The position numbers and the translations under genes were made by a program. From the NCBI RefSeq assembly GCF_009857135.1, contig NZ_CP047318.1, forward strand, positions 3,286,001 through 3,350,000: 64,000 nt of DNA, read 5' to 3'. Source of the DNA: Streptomyces sp. HM190 (GTDB lineage: Bacteria > Actinomycetota > Actinomycetes > Streptomycetales > Streptomycetaceae). Shown one piece after another: positions 17,013 to 24,732 of the stretch. The first letter of the stretch is position 1; each line of letters starts with the position of its first letter. Under the pieces are notes generated by a model. The model was given only the letters and a program-made list of their open reading frames with translations, did no database searches and was not told the DNA's origin.

Positions 17013-17108
17013 TCAACAGATGGCGCTGGCAAGCCTGCACAGGTCGACGTGCAGCCGCGCCACGAGCAGTGCGCCCGGCGTCTTCTCGCTCACGTCGTCA
17101 AGAACCAT
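17013..17108 (-). CDS. Cys-ending leader peptide upstream of cysO-cysM
   Basis: A 31-codon ORF ending 'ARLHVDLCRLASAIC' and stop. This ending (RxHVDLCRxxSxIC) matches the conserved small leader peptides found upstream of actinobacterial sulfur-assimilation genes, where stalling at cysteine codons is thought to control the downstream genes. Here two Cys codons are present, one directly before the stop (TGT TGA). An in-frame GTG at 17093 is an alternative start. TACGAT about six bases before the ATG could be a -10 element, giving a leaderless transcript. The 116-nt spacer to cysO can form short hairpins, for example CACAcccgTGTG. Confidence 0.8.
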   Translation of the reverse strand: MVLDDVSEKTPGALLVARLHVDLCRLASAIC

Positions 17109-17252
17109 GGGGTCATCGTATCGATTCCCGGTCCGGGTCCCGGAGTGTGATCCCATATGGCGGACGGTTTCGGACCGGGGAGTGAGACCGCACAGGTCAG
17201 CCGGACCCGTGCCGGCGCGGTGCGAGGGCTGTGCGGGACCGTGCGGGTGGGT

Positions 17253-18323
17253 TCAGGCCGTGTCGCGGATCACCAGCTGGGTCGGGGTGACCACCGACGA
17301 CAGAGCGCCCGGCTCCGCTGCGGTCGGCTGGGGCAGGGCCGGGTCGTCCGTGCGGCTGAACAGCAGGCGGGCCATGAGCCGGCCCATGCCCTCGATGTCC
17401 TGGTGCACGGTGGTCAGCGGCGGGTCGGTGTGCTCGGCGATCGGGGCGAGGTCGTCGAAGCCGACCACGGCGACGTCGTCCGGGACCCGCCTTCCGCGCT
17501 CGCGCAGGGCCTGGAGGGCTCCGGCGGCCATGAGATCCGAGGCGACGAAGACGGCGTCGAGGTCGGGACGCCGGTCGAGGAGCGCGGCCATGGCCTCGGC
17601 GCCGCCCCGCCGGGTGTAGTCGGCCCGTTCGATCAGCTCGGGCGCGGCGTCGTCGAGCAGGACGTCGCGGTACCCGTCCAGGCGGTCCACGGCCGACGCC
17701 TCCTGGTCGTAGGGGCCTGTGACGGTGGCGACGCGCTCGCGGCCGAGGGAGACCAGATGGCGGACGGCCTCGCGGGCGCCGCCCCGGTTGTCGGCGTCGA
17801 CGTACACGCAGTCCCGTACGGTCTCGCCGCCGCGGACCAGCGGGCGGCCGCCGAAGACGGCGGGCAGGCCGAGCCGCTCGACCATGCCGGGCAGCGGGTC
17901 GCCGGCGCGCAGCGAGAAGAGCAGGGCGCCGTCGACGTGGCCGCCGCCGAGGAAGTCGCCGACGCGCGGGTACTCCTCCTCTTCCTCCAGGAACAGCAGG
18001 ACCGGCTGGGCGCCGTGGGCGACGAGTTCCTTGCGGATGCCGCGTAAGTGGAGGTCGAAGAAGGGGTCGATGAAGAGGCGGTTCTGCGGCTGGCTGGCGA
18101 CGACCGCGATGGCGTTGTTGCGGCGGGTGACCAGTTGCCGGGCGGCGGAGTTCGGTACGTAGCCCAGTTCGGCGACGACCTCGCGGACGCGTTCGACGAC
18201 CTCCGCGCGCACCTTGCCCTCGCCGTTGATCACCCGGGACACGGTGGACTTGGAGACCCCCGAGCCGCGTGCGACGTCCTCCAGGGTGGGGCGCTGTCCG
18301 TTCAGTCGTCGTGTCCGTGCCAT
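17253..18323 (-). CDS. LacI-family transcriptional regulator
   Basis: A 356-residue LacI/GalR regulator. The N-terminal helix-turn-helix reads 'TLEDVARGSGVSKSTVSRVINGEGKV' in outline (quoted here by parts: DVARGSGVSKSTVSRV), with hinge 'LGYVPNSAARQLVTRR', then a periplasmic-binding-protein-like ligand domain ending 'LTTVHQDIEGMGRLMARLL'. The ligand is probably a sugar; it is not predictable from sequence. GTG at 18338 or TTG at 18335 are possible earlier starts because GGAGA lies just upstream. It interrupts the mec-cysO-cysM group seen contiguous in mycobacteria, and no sugar operon is adjacent, so it probably acts elsewhere. Confidence 0.92.
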   Translation of the reverse strand: MARTRRLNGQRPTLEDVARGSGVSKSTVSRVINGEGKVRAEVVERVREVVAELGYVPNSAARQLVTRRNNAIAVVASQPQNRLFIDPFFDLHLRGIRKELVAHGAQPVLLFLEEEEEYPRVGDFLGGGHVDGALLFSLRAGDPLPGMVERLGLPAVFGGRPLVRGGETVRDCVYVDADNRGGAREAVRHLVSLGRERVATVTGPYDQEASAVDRLDGYRDVLLDDAAPELIERADYTRRGGAEAMAALLDRRPDLDAVFVASDLMAAGALQALRERGRRVPDDVAVVGFDDLAPIAEHTDPPLTTVHQDIEGMGRLMARLLFSRTDDPALPQPTAAEPGALSSVVTPTQLVIRDTA

Positions 18324-18400
18324 CGGCTGCGTCAACACCGTCTCCGTAGGGGGCAGTTGGGGCGAGTGTGCCTGCCCGGCCACGGTAACGTCGAAGGCTT

Positions 18401-18823
18401 TCAGTACGCCTCCACGATTTGGACTTCCTCTTCCGTCACCTCGCCCTCGACGATGCGGTACGAGCGGAACTGGAAGTCGCCGAGGCCGTCGGTGTCCGCG
18501 GTGGAGACGAGGACGTAGTGGGCGCCCGGCTCGTTCGCGTAGGAGATGTCGGTGCGGGAGGGGTAGGCCTCGGTGGCGGTGTGCGAGTGGTAGATGACCA
18601 CGGGCTCCTCGTCGCGGTCGTCCATCTCGCGGTAGAGCCTGAGCAGGTCGCCCGAGTCGAACTCGTAGAACGTGGGCGACATGGCCGCGTTCAGCATCGG
18701 GATGAAGCGCTCGGGGCGGTCCGAACCCGCCGGGCCCGCGACGACGCCGCACGCCTCGTCCGGGTGGTCCTTGCGCGCGTGGGCGACGATCTGGTCGACG
18801 AGGGCCTGGGTGATGGTCAGCAT
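18401..18823 (-). CDS. mec: JAMM/MPN+ metallopeptidase acting on CysO (Mec)
   Basis: A 140-residue M67-family zinc peptidase. The MPN+ motif is complete: Glu in 'HPDEACGVVAG', then H-S-H followed ten residues later by D in 'HSHTATEAYPSRTD'. In mycobacteria Mec releases cysteine from the CysO-cysteine adduct made by CysM. In this genome it probably also trims the Met-Ala extension of CysO, as JAMM proteases do for other diglycine carriers. Separated from cysO by the LacI gene but on the same strand. Full length, cytoplasmic. Confidence 0.92.
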   Translation of the reverse strand: MLTITQALVDQIVAHARKDHPDEACGVVAGPAGSDRPERFIPMLNAAMSPTFYEFDSGDLLRLYREMDDRDEEPVVIYHSHTATEAYPSRTDISYANEPGAHYVLVSTADTDGLGDFQFRSYRIVEGEVTEEEVQIVEAY

Positions 18824-18921
18824 GCTGGTCAGGATAAGCAGAGGGCCGCCACGTACCGAAGGGTGGTACGGGGCGGCCCACATGCCGGGCAGGAGGCCGG
18901 TTGGCCCCCGGGGCGGAGCGG

Positions 18922-20367
18922 TCAGCCGACCTTCTCCAGGTCCGGGTCGCGGCGGGCCGTGACCTCGGGGCTGCGCGACTTGAGCACCAGCCAGCCGACA
19001 CCGAGGGCGGCCGCCCAGCCGGCCATGACGTAGAGGCTGACGCGGGCCTCGTGGTCGTAGGCGATGAGGCCGGTGACGAAGAGGAGGAAGACGATGGCGA
19101 TCCAGCTGCCCGTGGCACCGCCGGGGGCGGGGAAGGAGGAGGCGGGCAGGCGGCCCGCGTCGACCGCGCGGCGGTAGCGGACATGGCTGATCAGGATCAT
19201 CAGCCAGGTCCAGATGCCGGCGCCGGTGGCGACGGAGACGACGTACTCGAAGGCCTTGTCGGGGACGACGTAGTTGAGGACCACGCCGATGCCCATGAAG
19301 AGCACGGAGACGCCGATGGCGAGTGCGGGCGTCTTGGTGACGGACAGCTTGTTGAAGGCCTTGGGGGCCTCGCCGCTGTCGGCCAGGGTGCGCAGCATGC
19401 GGCCGGTGGAGTACATGCCGGAGTTGCAGGAGGACAGGGCCGCCGTCAGTACGACGAAGTTGACGATGCCCGCGCCGGCGGGGATGCCGATCACCGCGAA
19501 GGCCTTCACGAACGGGCTCACGCCCGGCGCGAACTCGGTCCACTTCACCACGCACAGGATGACGGTGAGGGCGCCGACGTAGAACAGGGCGATACGCCAG
19601 GGCAGGGTGTTGATCGCCTTGGGGAGGGTCTTCTCCGGGTTCTCCGACTCACCGGCGGTGACGCCGACCAGCTCGACGGCGAGGTAGGCGAACATCACGC
19701 CCTGGAGGGTCATCAGGGACGAGCCGATGCCCTTGGGGAAGAAGCCGTCGAAGGCCCACAGGTTGGAGACGGCGGCGGTGTCGCCGGCGGCGCTGAAGCC
19801 GAAGGTGAGGACGCCGAGGCCGATGACGATCATGCCGATGATGGCGGTGACCTTGATCATCGAGAACCAGAACTCGATCTCGCCGAACAGTTTCACCGAG
19901 ATCAGGTTGGCCACGAACAGGACGACCAGGAAGACCAGCGCGGAGACCCACTGCGGGATCTCGGGGAACCAGTAGTTGATGTAGATCGCGGCGGCGGTCA
20001 GCTCCGCCATGCCGGTGACGACCCACAGCAGCCAGTACGTCCAGCCGGTGAAGTAGCCGAAGAACGGGCCGAGGAACTCACGGGAGTACTCCGCGAAGGA
20101 GCCCGAGACCGGGCGGTACAGGAGCAGCTCGCCGAGCGCCCGCATGATGAAGAAGATGATGACGCCGGCGACGGCGTACATGAGGATGAGGCTCGGTCCG
20201 GCCTTGGCGATGTTCGCACCGGCGTTGAGGAAGAGCCCGACGCCGATGGCGCCGCCGATCGCGATCATCTGGACCTGGCGGCTGCCGAGCCCGCGCTCGT
20301 ACCCCTCTTCGGATGCCTCGCCGCGCACGGCGTCATTGCCGTTGTTGTCGACCTGAGCGGAGGTCAT
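18922..20367 (-). CDS. APC-family amino-acid permease
   Basis: A 481-residue permease of the amino acid-polyamine-organocation family with about 12 membrane segments. The start 'YERGLGSRQVQMIAIGGAIGVGLFLNAGANI' and the 'RALGELLLYRPVSGSFAEY', 'AYLAVELVGVTAGESENPEKTLPKAIN' segments are typical of the AnsP/AroP/GabP amino-acid transporters. The substrate cannot be told; asparagine, GABA or proline are possible. ATG at 20367 is used; AGGCGC-like sequence precedes it. Monocistronic, followed on the same strand by mec after ~100 bp. Confidence 0.9.
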   Translation of the reverse strand: MTSAQVDNNGNDAVRGEASEEGYERGLGSRQVQMIAIGGAIGVGLFLNAGANIAKAGPSLILMYAVAGVIIFFIMRALGELLLYRPVSGSFAEYSREFLGPFFGYFTGWTYWLLWVVTGMAELTAAAIYINYWFPEIPQWVSALVFLVVLFVANLISVKLFGEIEFWFSMIKVTAIIGMIVIGLGVLTFGFSAAGDTAAVSNLWAFDGFFPKGIGSSLMTLQGVMFAYLAVELVGVTAGESENPEKTLPKAINTLPWRIALFYVGALTVILCVVKWTEFAPGVSPFVKAFAVIGIPAGAGIVNFVVLTAALSSCNSGMYSTGRMLRTLADSGEAPKAFNKLSVTKTPALAIGVSVLFMGIGVVLNYVVPDKAFEYVVSVATGAGIWTWLMILISHVRYRRAVDAGRLPASSFPAPGGATGSWIAIVFLLFVTGLIAYDHEARVSLYVMAGWAAALGVGWLVLKSRSPEVTARRDPDLEKVG

Positions 20368-20726
20368 GTGTTGTGCGCCTTTCTCCACGCTGGGCCGATC
20401 CGAGCCGGTCGTCGGCTCCGGATCGGGTTCCGATCCCCCCGGATGTGATGGAGCTGAGCTGGTTAGCTCGTGCCTGACCGACGGTCGTCGGCTGGTGGCG
20501 CACCCGGTGGACAAGGGTGGTGTCCCCGGGCGGTCGTGAAGATTTATCACGGCCGCAATCTTGATCGACGGGGCGCTCTGTGGCGCACAACACAGGAAGA
20601 AGCGGACAAAGAACCCCCCTGAGGGCATCCCTCACCGCGGTGGTGACGCGATCGTTATCCGGATTTGAGTGTCCTCTGAGCGAACACGAAGCCAACCCGG
20701 AAGGGCTTCGGAGGGAACCCGGAGTT
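20368..20726. other. Permease upstream region
   Basis: Intergenic DNA between the permease and the DUF2017 terminator. Lower GC around 20535-20560 (GAAGATTTATCACG) suggests the permease promoter lies there. No ORF with good codon use was seen. Confidence 0.4.
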
Positions 20727-20751
20727 CCGCCGCCGGCACCCCCGGCGGCGG
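20727..20751 (-). terminator. Hairpin after the DUF2017 gene
   Basis: Perfect 10-bp stem CCGCCGCCGG / CCGGCGGCGG with a 5-nt loop, directly after the stop at 20757 on the minus strand. Confidence 0.75.
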
Positions 20752-20756
20752 GGCGC

Positions 20757-21359
20757 TCACGGCGTCAGCGTGGTGATCAGCGTCTCCTGGAGCCCGCCCA
20801 GCCACAGGTAGGCCATCACCATCGGCTTGCGCGGGTCCTCGTCGGGCAGCCGGTAGAGGAGGTCGGTGTCCTCCTCGTCGACGACGTCGAGCCGGGACCC
20901 GATGGCCAGGCGCAGGTCGTTGAGGCAGCCGAGCCACTGCCGGGACTCGTCCGGGGACAGTTCGAGCACGGCCCCGCCCTCACCGGCCGCCGACAGCCTG
21001 TCCAGGGAGTGGATCACCGCGAGGGCGTTGTCGCGCTTGCCGGCCCGCAGGTCGTTCTCGGTGAAGCGCCGGAACTCGGAGGAGTACGCCCGCTGCTCCT
21101 CGGCCCGGTCGGCCGTCGGGGTGCCCTCGGGGTCGCTGTAGGCGTCGGGGAAGAGGCGCCTGAGCACGGGGTCCTTGGGGGGCTCGCTCGGGCCTTCGGC
21201 GAACAGCTCGGCGAGCGGGTCGTCGGGGGCGTCCTCGGCGGGGCCCGGACCGATCAGCTCCAGCAGCTGGACCGCGAGCGAACGGATGATGGAGATCTCG
21301 ACCTCGTCGAGGGCGACGGCCGCGCCGCCGCCGGGAAGCGGTTCGAAGGTTCCTGGCAT
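20757..21359 (-). CDS. DUF2017 protein, AosR-type
   Basis: A 200-residue DUF2017 protein: 'MPGTFEPLPGGGAAVALDEVEISIIRSLAVQLLELI' (parts) at the N-terminus, an acidic middle and 'LNDLRLAIGSRLDVVDEED' and 'YLWLGGLQETLI' at the C-terminus. It lies 69 bp after clpS. Its mycobacterial counterpart, in the same place next to clpS and mec-cysO-cysM, is AosR (Rv1332), reported as a redox-sensing activator that works with SigH on the CysO/CysM genes. This protein lacks obvious paired cysteines apart from one in 'WLGCLND', so the redox mechanism may differ. Role in cysteine gene control is an inference. Confidence 0.85.
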   Translation of the reverse strand: MPGTFEPLPGGGAAVALDEVEISIIRSLAVQLLELIGPGPAEDAPDDPLAELFAEGPSEPPKDPVLRRLFPDAYSDPEGTPTADRAEEQRAYSSEFRRFTENDLRAGKRDNALAVIHSLDRLSAAGEGGAVLELSPDESRQWLGCLNDLRLAIGSRLDVVDEEDTDLLYRLPDEDPRKPMVMAYLWLGGLQETLITTLTP

Positions 21360-21428
21360 CGGGAAGGTCGTTCACTCCGGTCGTGTCGTGTCAGGCCGGG
21401 CCGTCCGGCCCGCGGCCGCCGCCCGCGG

Positions 21429-21746
21429 CTACTTCCGGTCCTGCTGGAGCGTGGCCCACAGACCGTAGCCGTGCATGGCCTGGACGTCGCGCTCCATCTC
21501 CTCGCGTGTTCCGCTGGAGACGACCGCGCGGCCCTTGTGGTGGACGTCGAGCATGAGCTTGGTGGCCTTGTCCTTGGAGTACCCGAAATAGGACTGGAAG
21601 ACATAGGTCACGTAGCTCATGAGGTTCACCGGGTCGTTGTGGACGATCGTCACCCACGGCACATCGGGCTCGGGTACGGCGAAGACCTCCTCCGCCGACT
21701 CGGTCTTCTCGATCTCCATGGGTGCGGCTGCCGTCACACGGCCCAT
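21429..21746 (-). CDS. clpS: ATP-dependent Clp protease adaptor ClpS
   Basis: A 105-residue ClpS, the N-end-rule adaptor that hands substrates to ClpA/ClpC. Core motifs: '[21 protein letters not shown]', '[17 protein letters not shown]' and '[17 protein letters not shown]'. The Asn-Asp of 'HNDPVN' forms the ligand pocket. ATG 21746 is used; GTG 21737 and ATG 21719 are in frame and cannot be excluded because the first ~25 residues are not conserved. First gene of a clpS-DUF2017 operon, divergent from pncB. Confidence 0.93.
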   Translation of the reverse strand: MGRVTAAAPMEIEKTESAEEVFAVPEPDVPWVTIVHNDPVNLMSYVTYVFQSYFGYSKDKATKLMLDVHHKGRAVVSSGTREEMERDVQAMHGYGLWATLQQDRK

Positions 21747-21857
21747 GCTGCCACCACAGGGGGGTCCCCGCACAAACGGGGCCCCCGTGAGGGCGGGTCC
21801 GCCAGATATCGGACCCAGAAATCGTCAGAGTGACGAGATGGGGGTACGATTCCTGCC

Positions 21858-23186
21858 ATGAACACAGCGGACCTTGGTTTGCCGGTGGATGTCCCCTCGA
21901 CCGCGCTCTTCACGGACCACTACGAACTCACCATGCTCCAGGCCGCCCTGAAAGCGGGCACGGCCGAGCGGCGGTCGGTGTTCGAGGTCTTCACGCGGCG
22001 ACTGCCGGAGGGGCGGCGGTACGGCGTGGTGGCCGGAACGGGCCGGGTGCTGGACGCGGTGGAGAACTTCCGCTTCGACCCCGGTGTGCTCGGCTTCCTG
22101 CGCGAGCGCTCCGTCGTCGACGCGGAGACGCTCGACTGGCTGGCGGGCTACCGCTTCGGCGGCGACGTCTGGGGCTACCAGGAGGGCGAGGTGTACTTCC
22201 CCGGCTCGCCGATCATGCGAGTCGAGGGCACCTTCGCGGAGTGCGTGCTCCTGGAGACCGTGATCCTCTCCATCCTCAACCACGACTCGGCGATCGCGGC
22301 CGCCGCCTCCCGGATGTCCAGCGCCGCCGGGGAGCGCCCGCTGATCGAGATGGGCGCCCGGCGCACGCACGAGCTGGCCGCGGTGGCCGCCTCGCGCGCC
22401 GCGTACGTCGGCGGCTTCACCTCCACCTCCGACCTGGCGGCGGGCTTCCGCTACGGCATCCCGACCGTGGGCACCTCCGCGCACGCCTTCACCCTGCTGC
22501 ACGACCGGGAGCGGGACGCCTTCCAGGCCCAGGTGGACGCCCTCGGCCGCGACACCACCCTGCTCGTCGACACCTACGACGTCGCCGAGGCCGTGCGGAC
22601 GGCCGTGGAGATCGCCGGGCCCGAGCTGGGCGCGGTCCGCATCGACTCCGGCGACCTGCTGCTGGTGGCCCACCGGGTGCGGCAGCAGCTGGACGAGCTG
22701 GGGGCGACCGGCACCCGCATCATCGTGACCTCCGACCTCGACGAGTACGCGATCGCCTCGCTGGCGGCGGCGCCCGTGGACGCGTACGGGGTGGGCACCC
22801 AGCTGGTCACCGGCTCCGGGCACCCGACCGCCTCCATGGTCTACAAGCTCGTGGCGCGGGCGGAGTCCGCCGACCCCACGGCCCCGCTGGTGCCGGTGGC
22901 GAAGAAGTCCAGCGGCGGCAAGACGTCCGTCGGGGGCCGCAAGTGGGCGGCCCGGCGCGTCGACGAGCACGGGGTCGCCGAGGCCGAGGTCGTCGGCACC
23001 GGGCCCGTTCCGGCGGAGCTGGAGGAGCACCAGTTGCTGGTCCCGCTCATCCGGGACGGCCGGGTCCTCGCCCGCGAGCCCCTCGACGTCGTACGGGAAC
23101 GCCACGTGGCCGCCCGCGCGAGGCTGCCGCTGTCCGCGACCCAGCTGTCGCGCGGGGAGCCGGTCCTCCCCACGGAGTACGTCTGA
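21858..23186 (+). CDS. pncB: Nicotinate phosphoribosyltransferase
   Basis: A 442-residue NAPRTase that converts nicotinate and PRPP to nicotinate mononucleotide for NAD salvage. Recognised by 'STALFTDHYELTMLQAAL', 'FEVFTRRLPEGRRYGVVAGTGR', 'MGARRTHELAAVAASRAAYVGGFTSTSD', the phosphate-binding 'RIDSGDLLLVAHRVR' and 'YGVGTQLVTG'. Length is normal. It is divergent from clpS, as in mycobacteria, and is followed by a nicotinamidase gene that supplies its substrate. Confidence 0.96.
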   Translation: MNTADLGLPVDVPSTALFTDHYELTMLQAALKAGTAERRSVFEVFTRRLPEGRRYGVVAGTGRVLDAVENFRFDPGVLGFLRERSVVDAETLDWLAGYRFGGDVWGYQEGEVYFPGSPIMRVEGTFAECVLLETVILSILNHDSAIAAAASRMSSAAGERPLIEMGARRTHELAAVAASRAAYVGGFTSTSDLAAGFRYGIPTVGTSAHAFTLLHDRERDAFQAQVDALGRDTTLLVDTYDVAEAVRTAVEIAGPELGAVRIDSGDLLLVAHRVRQQLDELGATGTRIIVTSDLDEYAIASLAAAPVDAYGVGTQLVTGSGHPTASMVYKLVARAESADPTAPLVPVAKKSSGGKTSVGGRKWAARRVDEHGVAEAEVVGTGPVPAELEEHQLLVPLIRDGRVLAREPLDVVRERHVAARARLPLSATQLSRGEPVLPTEYV

Positions 23187-23490
23187 GCGGGAGAGGGGCA
23201 CGCGGAGCGGGAGGGTACGGACTTACCGTGGAGGATGTGGGCTCACACGGGGAGCGGACGGGCGCGAGGGCGCCCGATGTGCCCCGGTGTGAGCCGGTCA
23301 GCGCCCGCGTGCTCGGCCCGTGCCCCGGCCCGCGCCCAGGGCGAGCGCCGCATGCCCCTCCCGAACGCCTCCGGAAGTCTCTAGGCTCGGAAGTTCGCAG
23401 TCCCGCAGATCGGCCGGATCCCACGCTCCCCGCGTCAGGAAACCCACCCCATACCGACCCAGAGTCGCAGAGTCGAAGGACACCGACACC
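23187..23490 (+). other. pncB-nicotinamidase intergenic region
   Basis: 304 bp without a supported gene. Contains runs of GAGCGGG near 23187-23215; no terminator or promoter was clear. Confidence 0.4.
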
Positions 23491-24078
23491 ATGCGCCGCG
23501 CCTTGATCGTCGTTGACGTGCAGAACGACTTCTGCGAGGGGGGCAGCCTAGCGGTGGCCGGCGGCGCCGATGTGGCCGCCGCCATCACCGAGCTGATCGG
23601 CCAGGCGGCCGGCCCCGGCTATCAGCACGTGGTGGCCACCCGCGACCACCACATCGCTCCCGGCGGCCACTTCGCCGACAACCCGGACTACGTCCACTCC
23701 TGGCCGGCGCACTGCGTCGCCGGCACCGAGGGCGTCGGCTTCCACCCGAACTTCGCCCCCGCGATCGCCTCCGGCGCGGTCGACGCCGTCTTCGACAAGG
23801 GCGCCTACGCCGCCGCGTACAGCGGTTTCGAGGGCGCCGACGAGAACGGCGTCTCCCTGGCGGACTGGCTGCGCGCCCGCGACGTCGACGAGGTCGACGT
23901 CGTCGGCATCGCCACCGACCACTGCGTGCGCGCCACCGCCCTGGACGCCGCGCGAGAGGGCTTCCGCACCCAGGTCCTGCTGGACCTGACCGCGGGCGTC
24001 GCCGAGCAGACGACGCAGCGGGCCCTGGAGGAGCTGCGCGAGGCGGGCGTGGAGCTCACGGGCAAGCCGGTGGTCTGA
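23491..24078 (+). CDS. pncA: Nicotinamidase (isochorismatase family)
   Basis: A 195-residue amidohydrolase that turns nicotinamide into nicotinate. The catalytic triad is visible: Asp in 'VVDVQNDFCEGG', Lys in 'FDKGAYAAAYSGF' and Cys in 'GIATDHCVRATALDA'. Metal ligands fit 'DHHIAPGGHF'. Length is that of actinobacterial PncA. Its position after pncB makes a two-step NAD salvage module. ATG 23491 follows a GAAGGA element; the frame is open further upstream but without conservation. Confidence 0.95.
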   Translation: MRRALIVVDVQNDFCEGGSLAVAGGADVAAAITELIGQAAGPGYQHVVATRDHHIAPGGHFADNPDYVHSWPAHCVAGTEGVGFHPNFAPAIASGAVDAVFDKGAYAAAYSGFEGADENGVSLADWLRARDVDEVDVVGIATDHCVRATALDAAREGFRTQVLLDLTAGVAEQTTQRALEELREAGVELTGKPVV

Positions 24079-24183
24079 GCCCGGCACGCCCCGGCGCGCC
24101 TCCGCTCCCGGCCGGGCGCCACCGGCGCACCCGCGGGTCGCGGTCGCAGCCGACCGACCCGCTCGGCCGGCGCCCGGCCGGTC

Positions 24184-24609
24184 TCAGGCATGGGCCCGGG
24201 GCCTGCGCAGGAGGGCTCGGATGGGGTGCCAGAGCTCCGGGGTCGTGGAGGTGGGGCAGACCGCCGACGTACGCCATATCAGCCCGTCGGGGTGGTGCAG
24301 CACCGCCGTGATCTCGTCCGGCGTCGGGGGCGCCGCGTTGCCGCGGAGGTAGATCGCGCGCAGCCCCAGATTGCGCAGCCGGGTGAGGGCGCGGGCCCGG
24401 TTCGCGGCCAGCACCAGCACCCGGACCGAGCCGTCGTCCGCCGGGGTGACCCCGGGAAGAACACCGGCCTGGACCGGCAGGGTCCGTGCGGGCGCCTCCA
24501 GCCGGGTGGTCGGACCGGCCGGGACGGGGTCCCGGGGCGCCGGTGCCGGCAGGTTCAGGGCGACGACGACATTGCCGTCCGGCAGCTTGCAGAAACCTCC
24601 TGCGGCCAT
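24184..24609 (-). CDS. Hypothetical protein
   Basis: A 141-residue protein I cannot assign. It starts 'MAAGGFCKLPDGNVVVALNLPAP', has a Pro/Ala-rich middle and a C-terminal part with 'VRVLVLAANRARALTRLRNLGLRAIYLRG' and 'ITAVLHHPDGLIWRT', suggesting a small alpha/beta domain with a basic helix. The frame is open to ATG 24690, but upstream codons are less biased, so 24609 is preferred. Not obviously linked to its neighbours. Confidence 0.65.
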   Translation of the reverse strand: MAAGGFCKLPDGNVVVALNLPAPAPRDPVPAGPTTRLEAPARTLPVQAGVLPGVTPADDGSVRVLVLAANRARALTRLRNLGLRAIYLRGNAAPPTPDEITAVLHHPDGLIWRTSAVCPTSTTPELWHPIRALLRRPRAHA

Positions 24610-24670
24610 GCAGGTCACACCCCCGTGCGTGTCAGTGTCAATAAGAAGGCCACAGCACGCACCTAAACAC

Positions 24671-24707
24671 GTCCGGCCGCGACCCGCCAAGGGGGTCGCG
24701 GCCGGAC
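24671..24707 (-). terminator. Terminator after the M6 protease gene
   Basis: Perfect 14-bp stem GTCCGGCCGCGACC / GGTCGCGGCCGGAC, 9-nt loop, 26 bp beyond the protease stop codon. Confidence 0.85.
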
Positions 24708-24732
24708 ACGGTCTGACCTGCGGAAATGCTGG

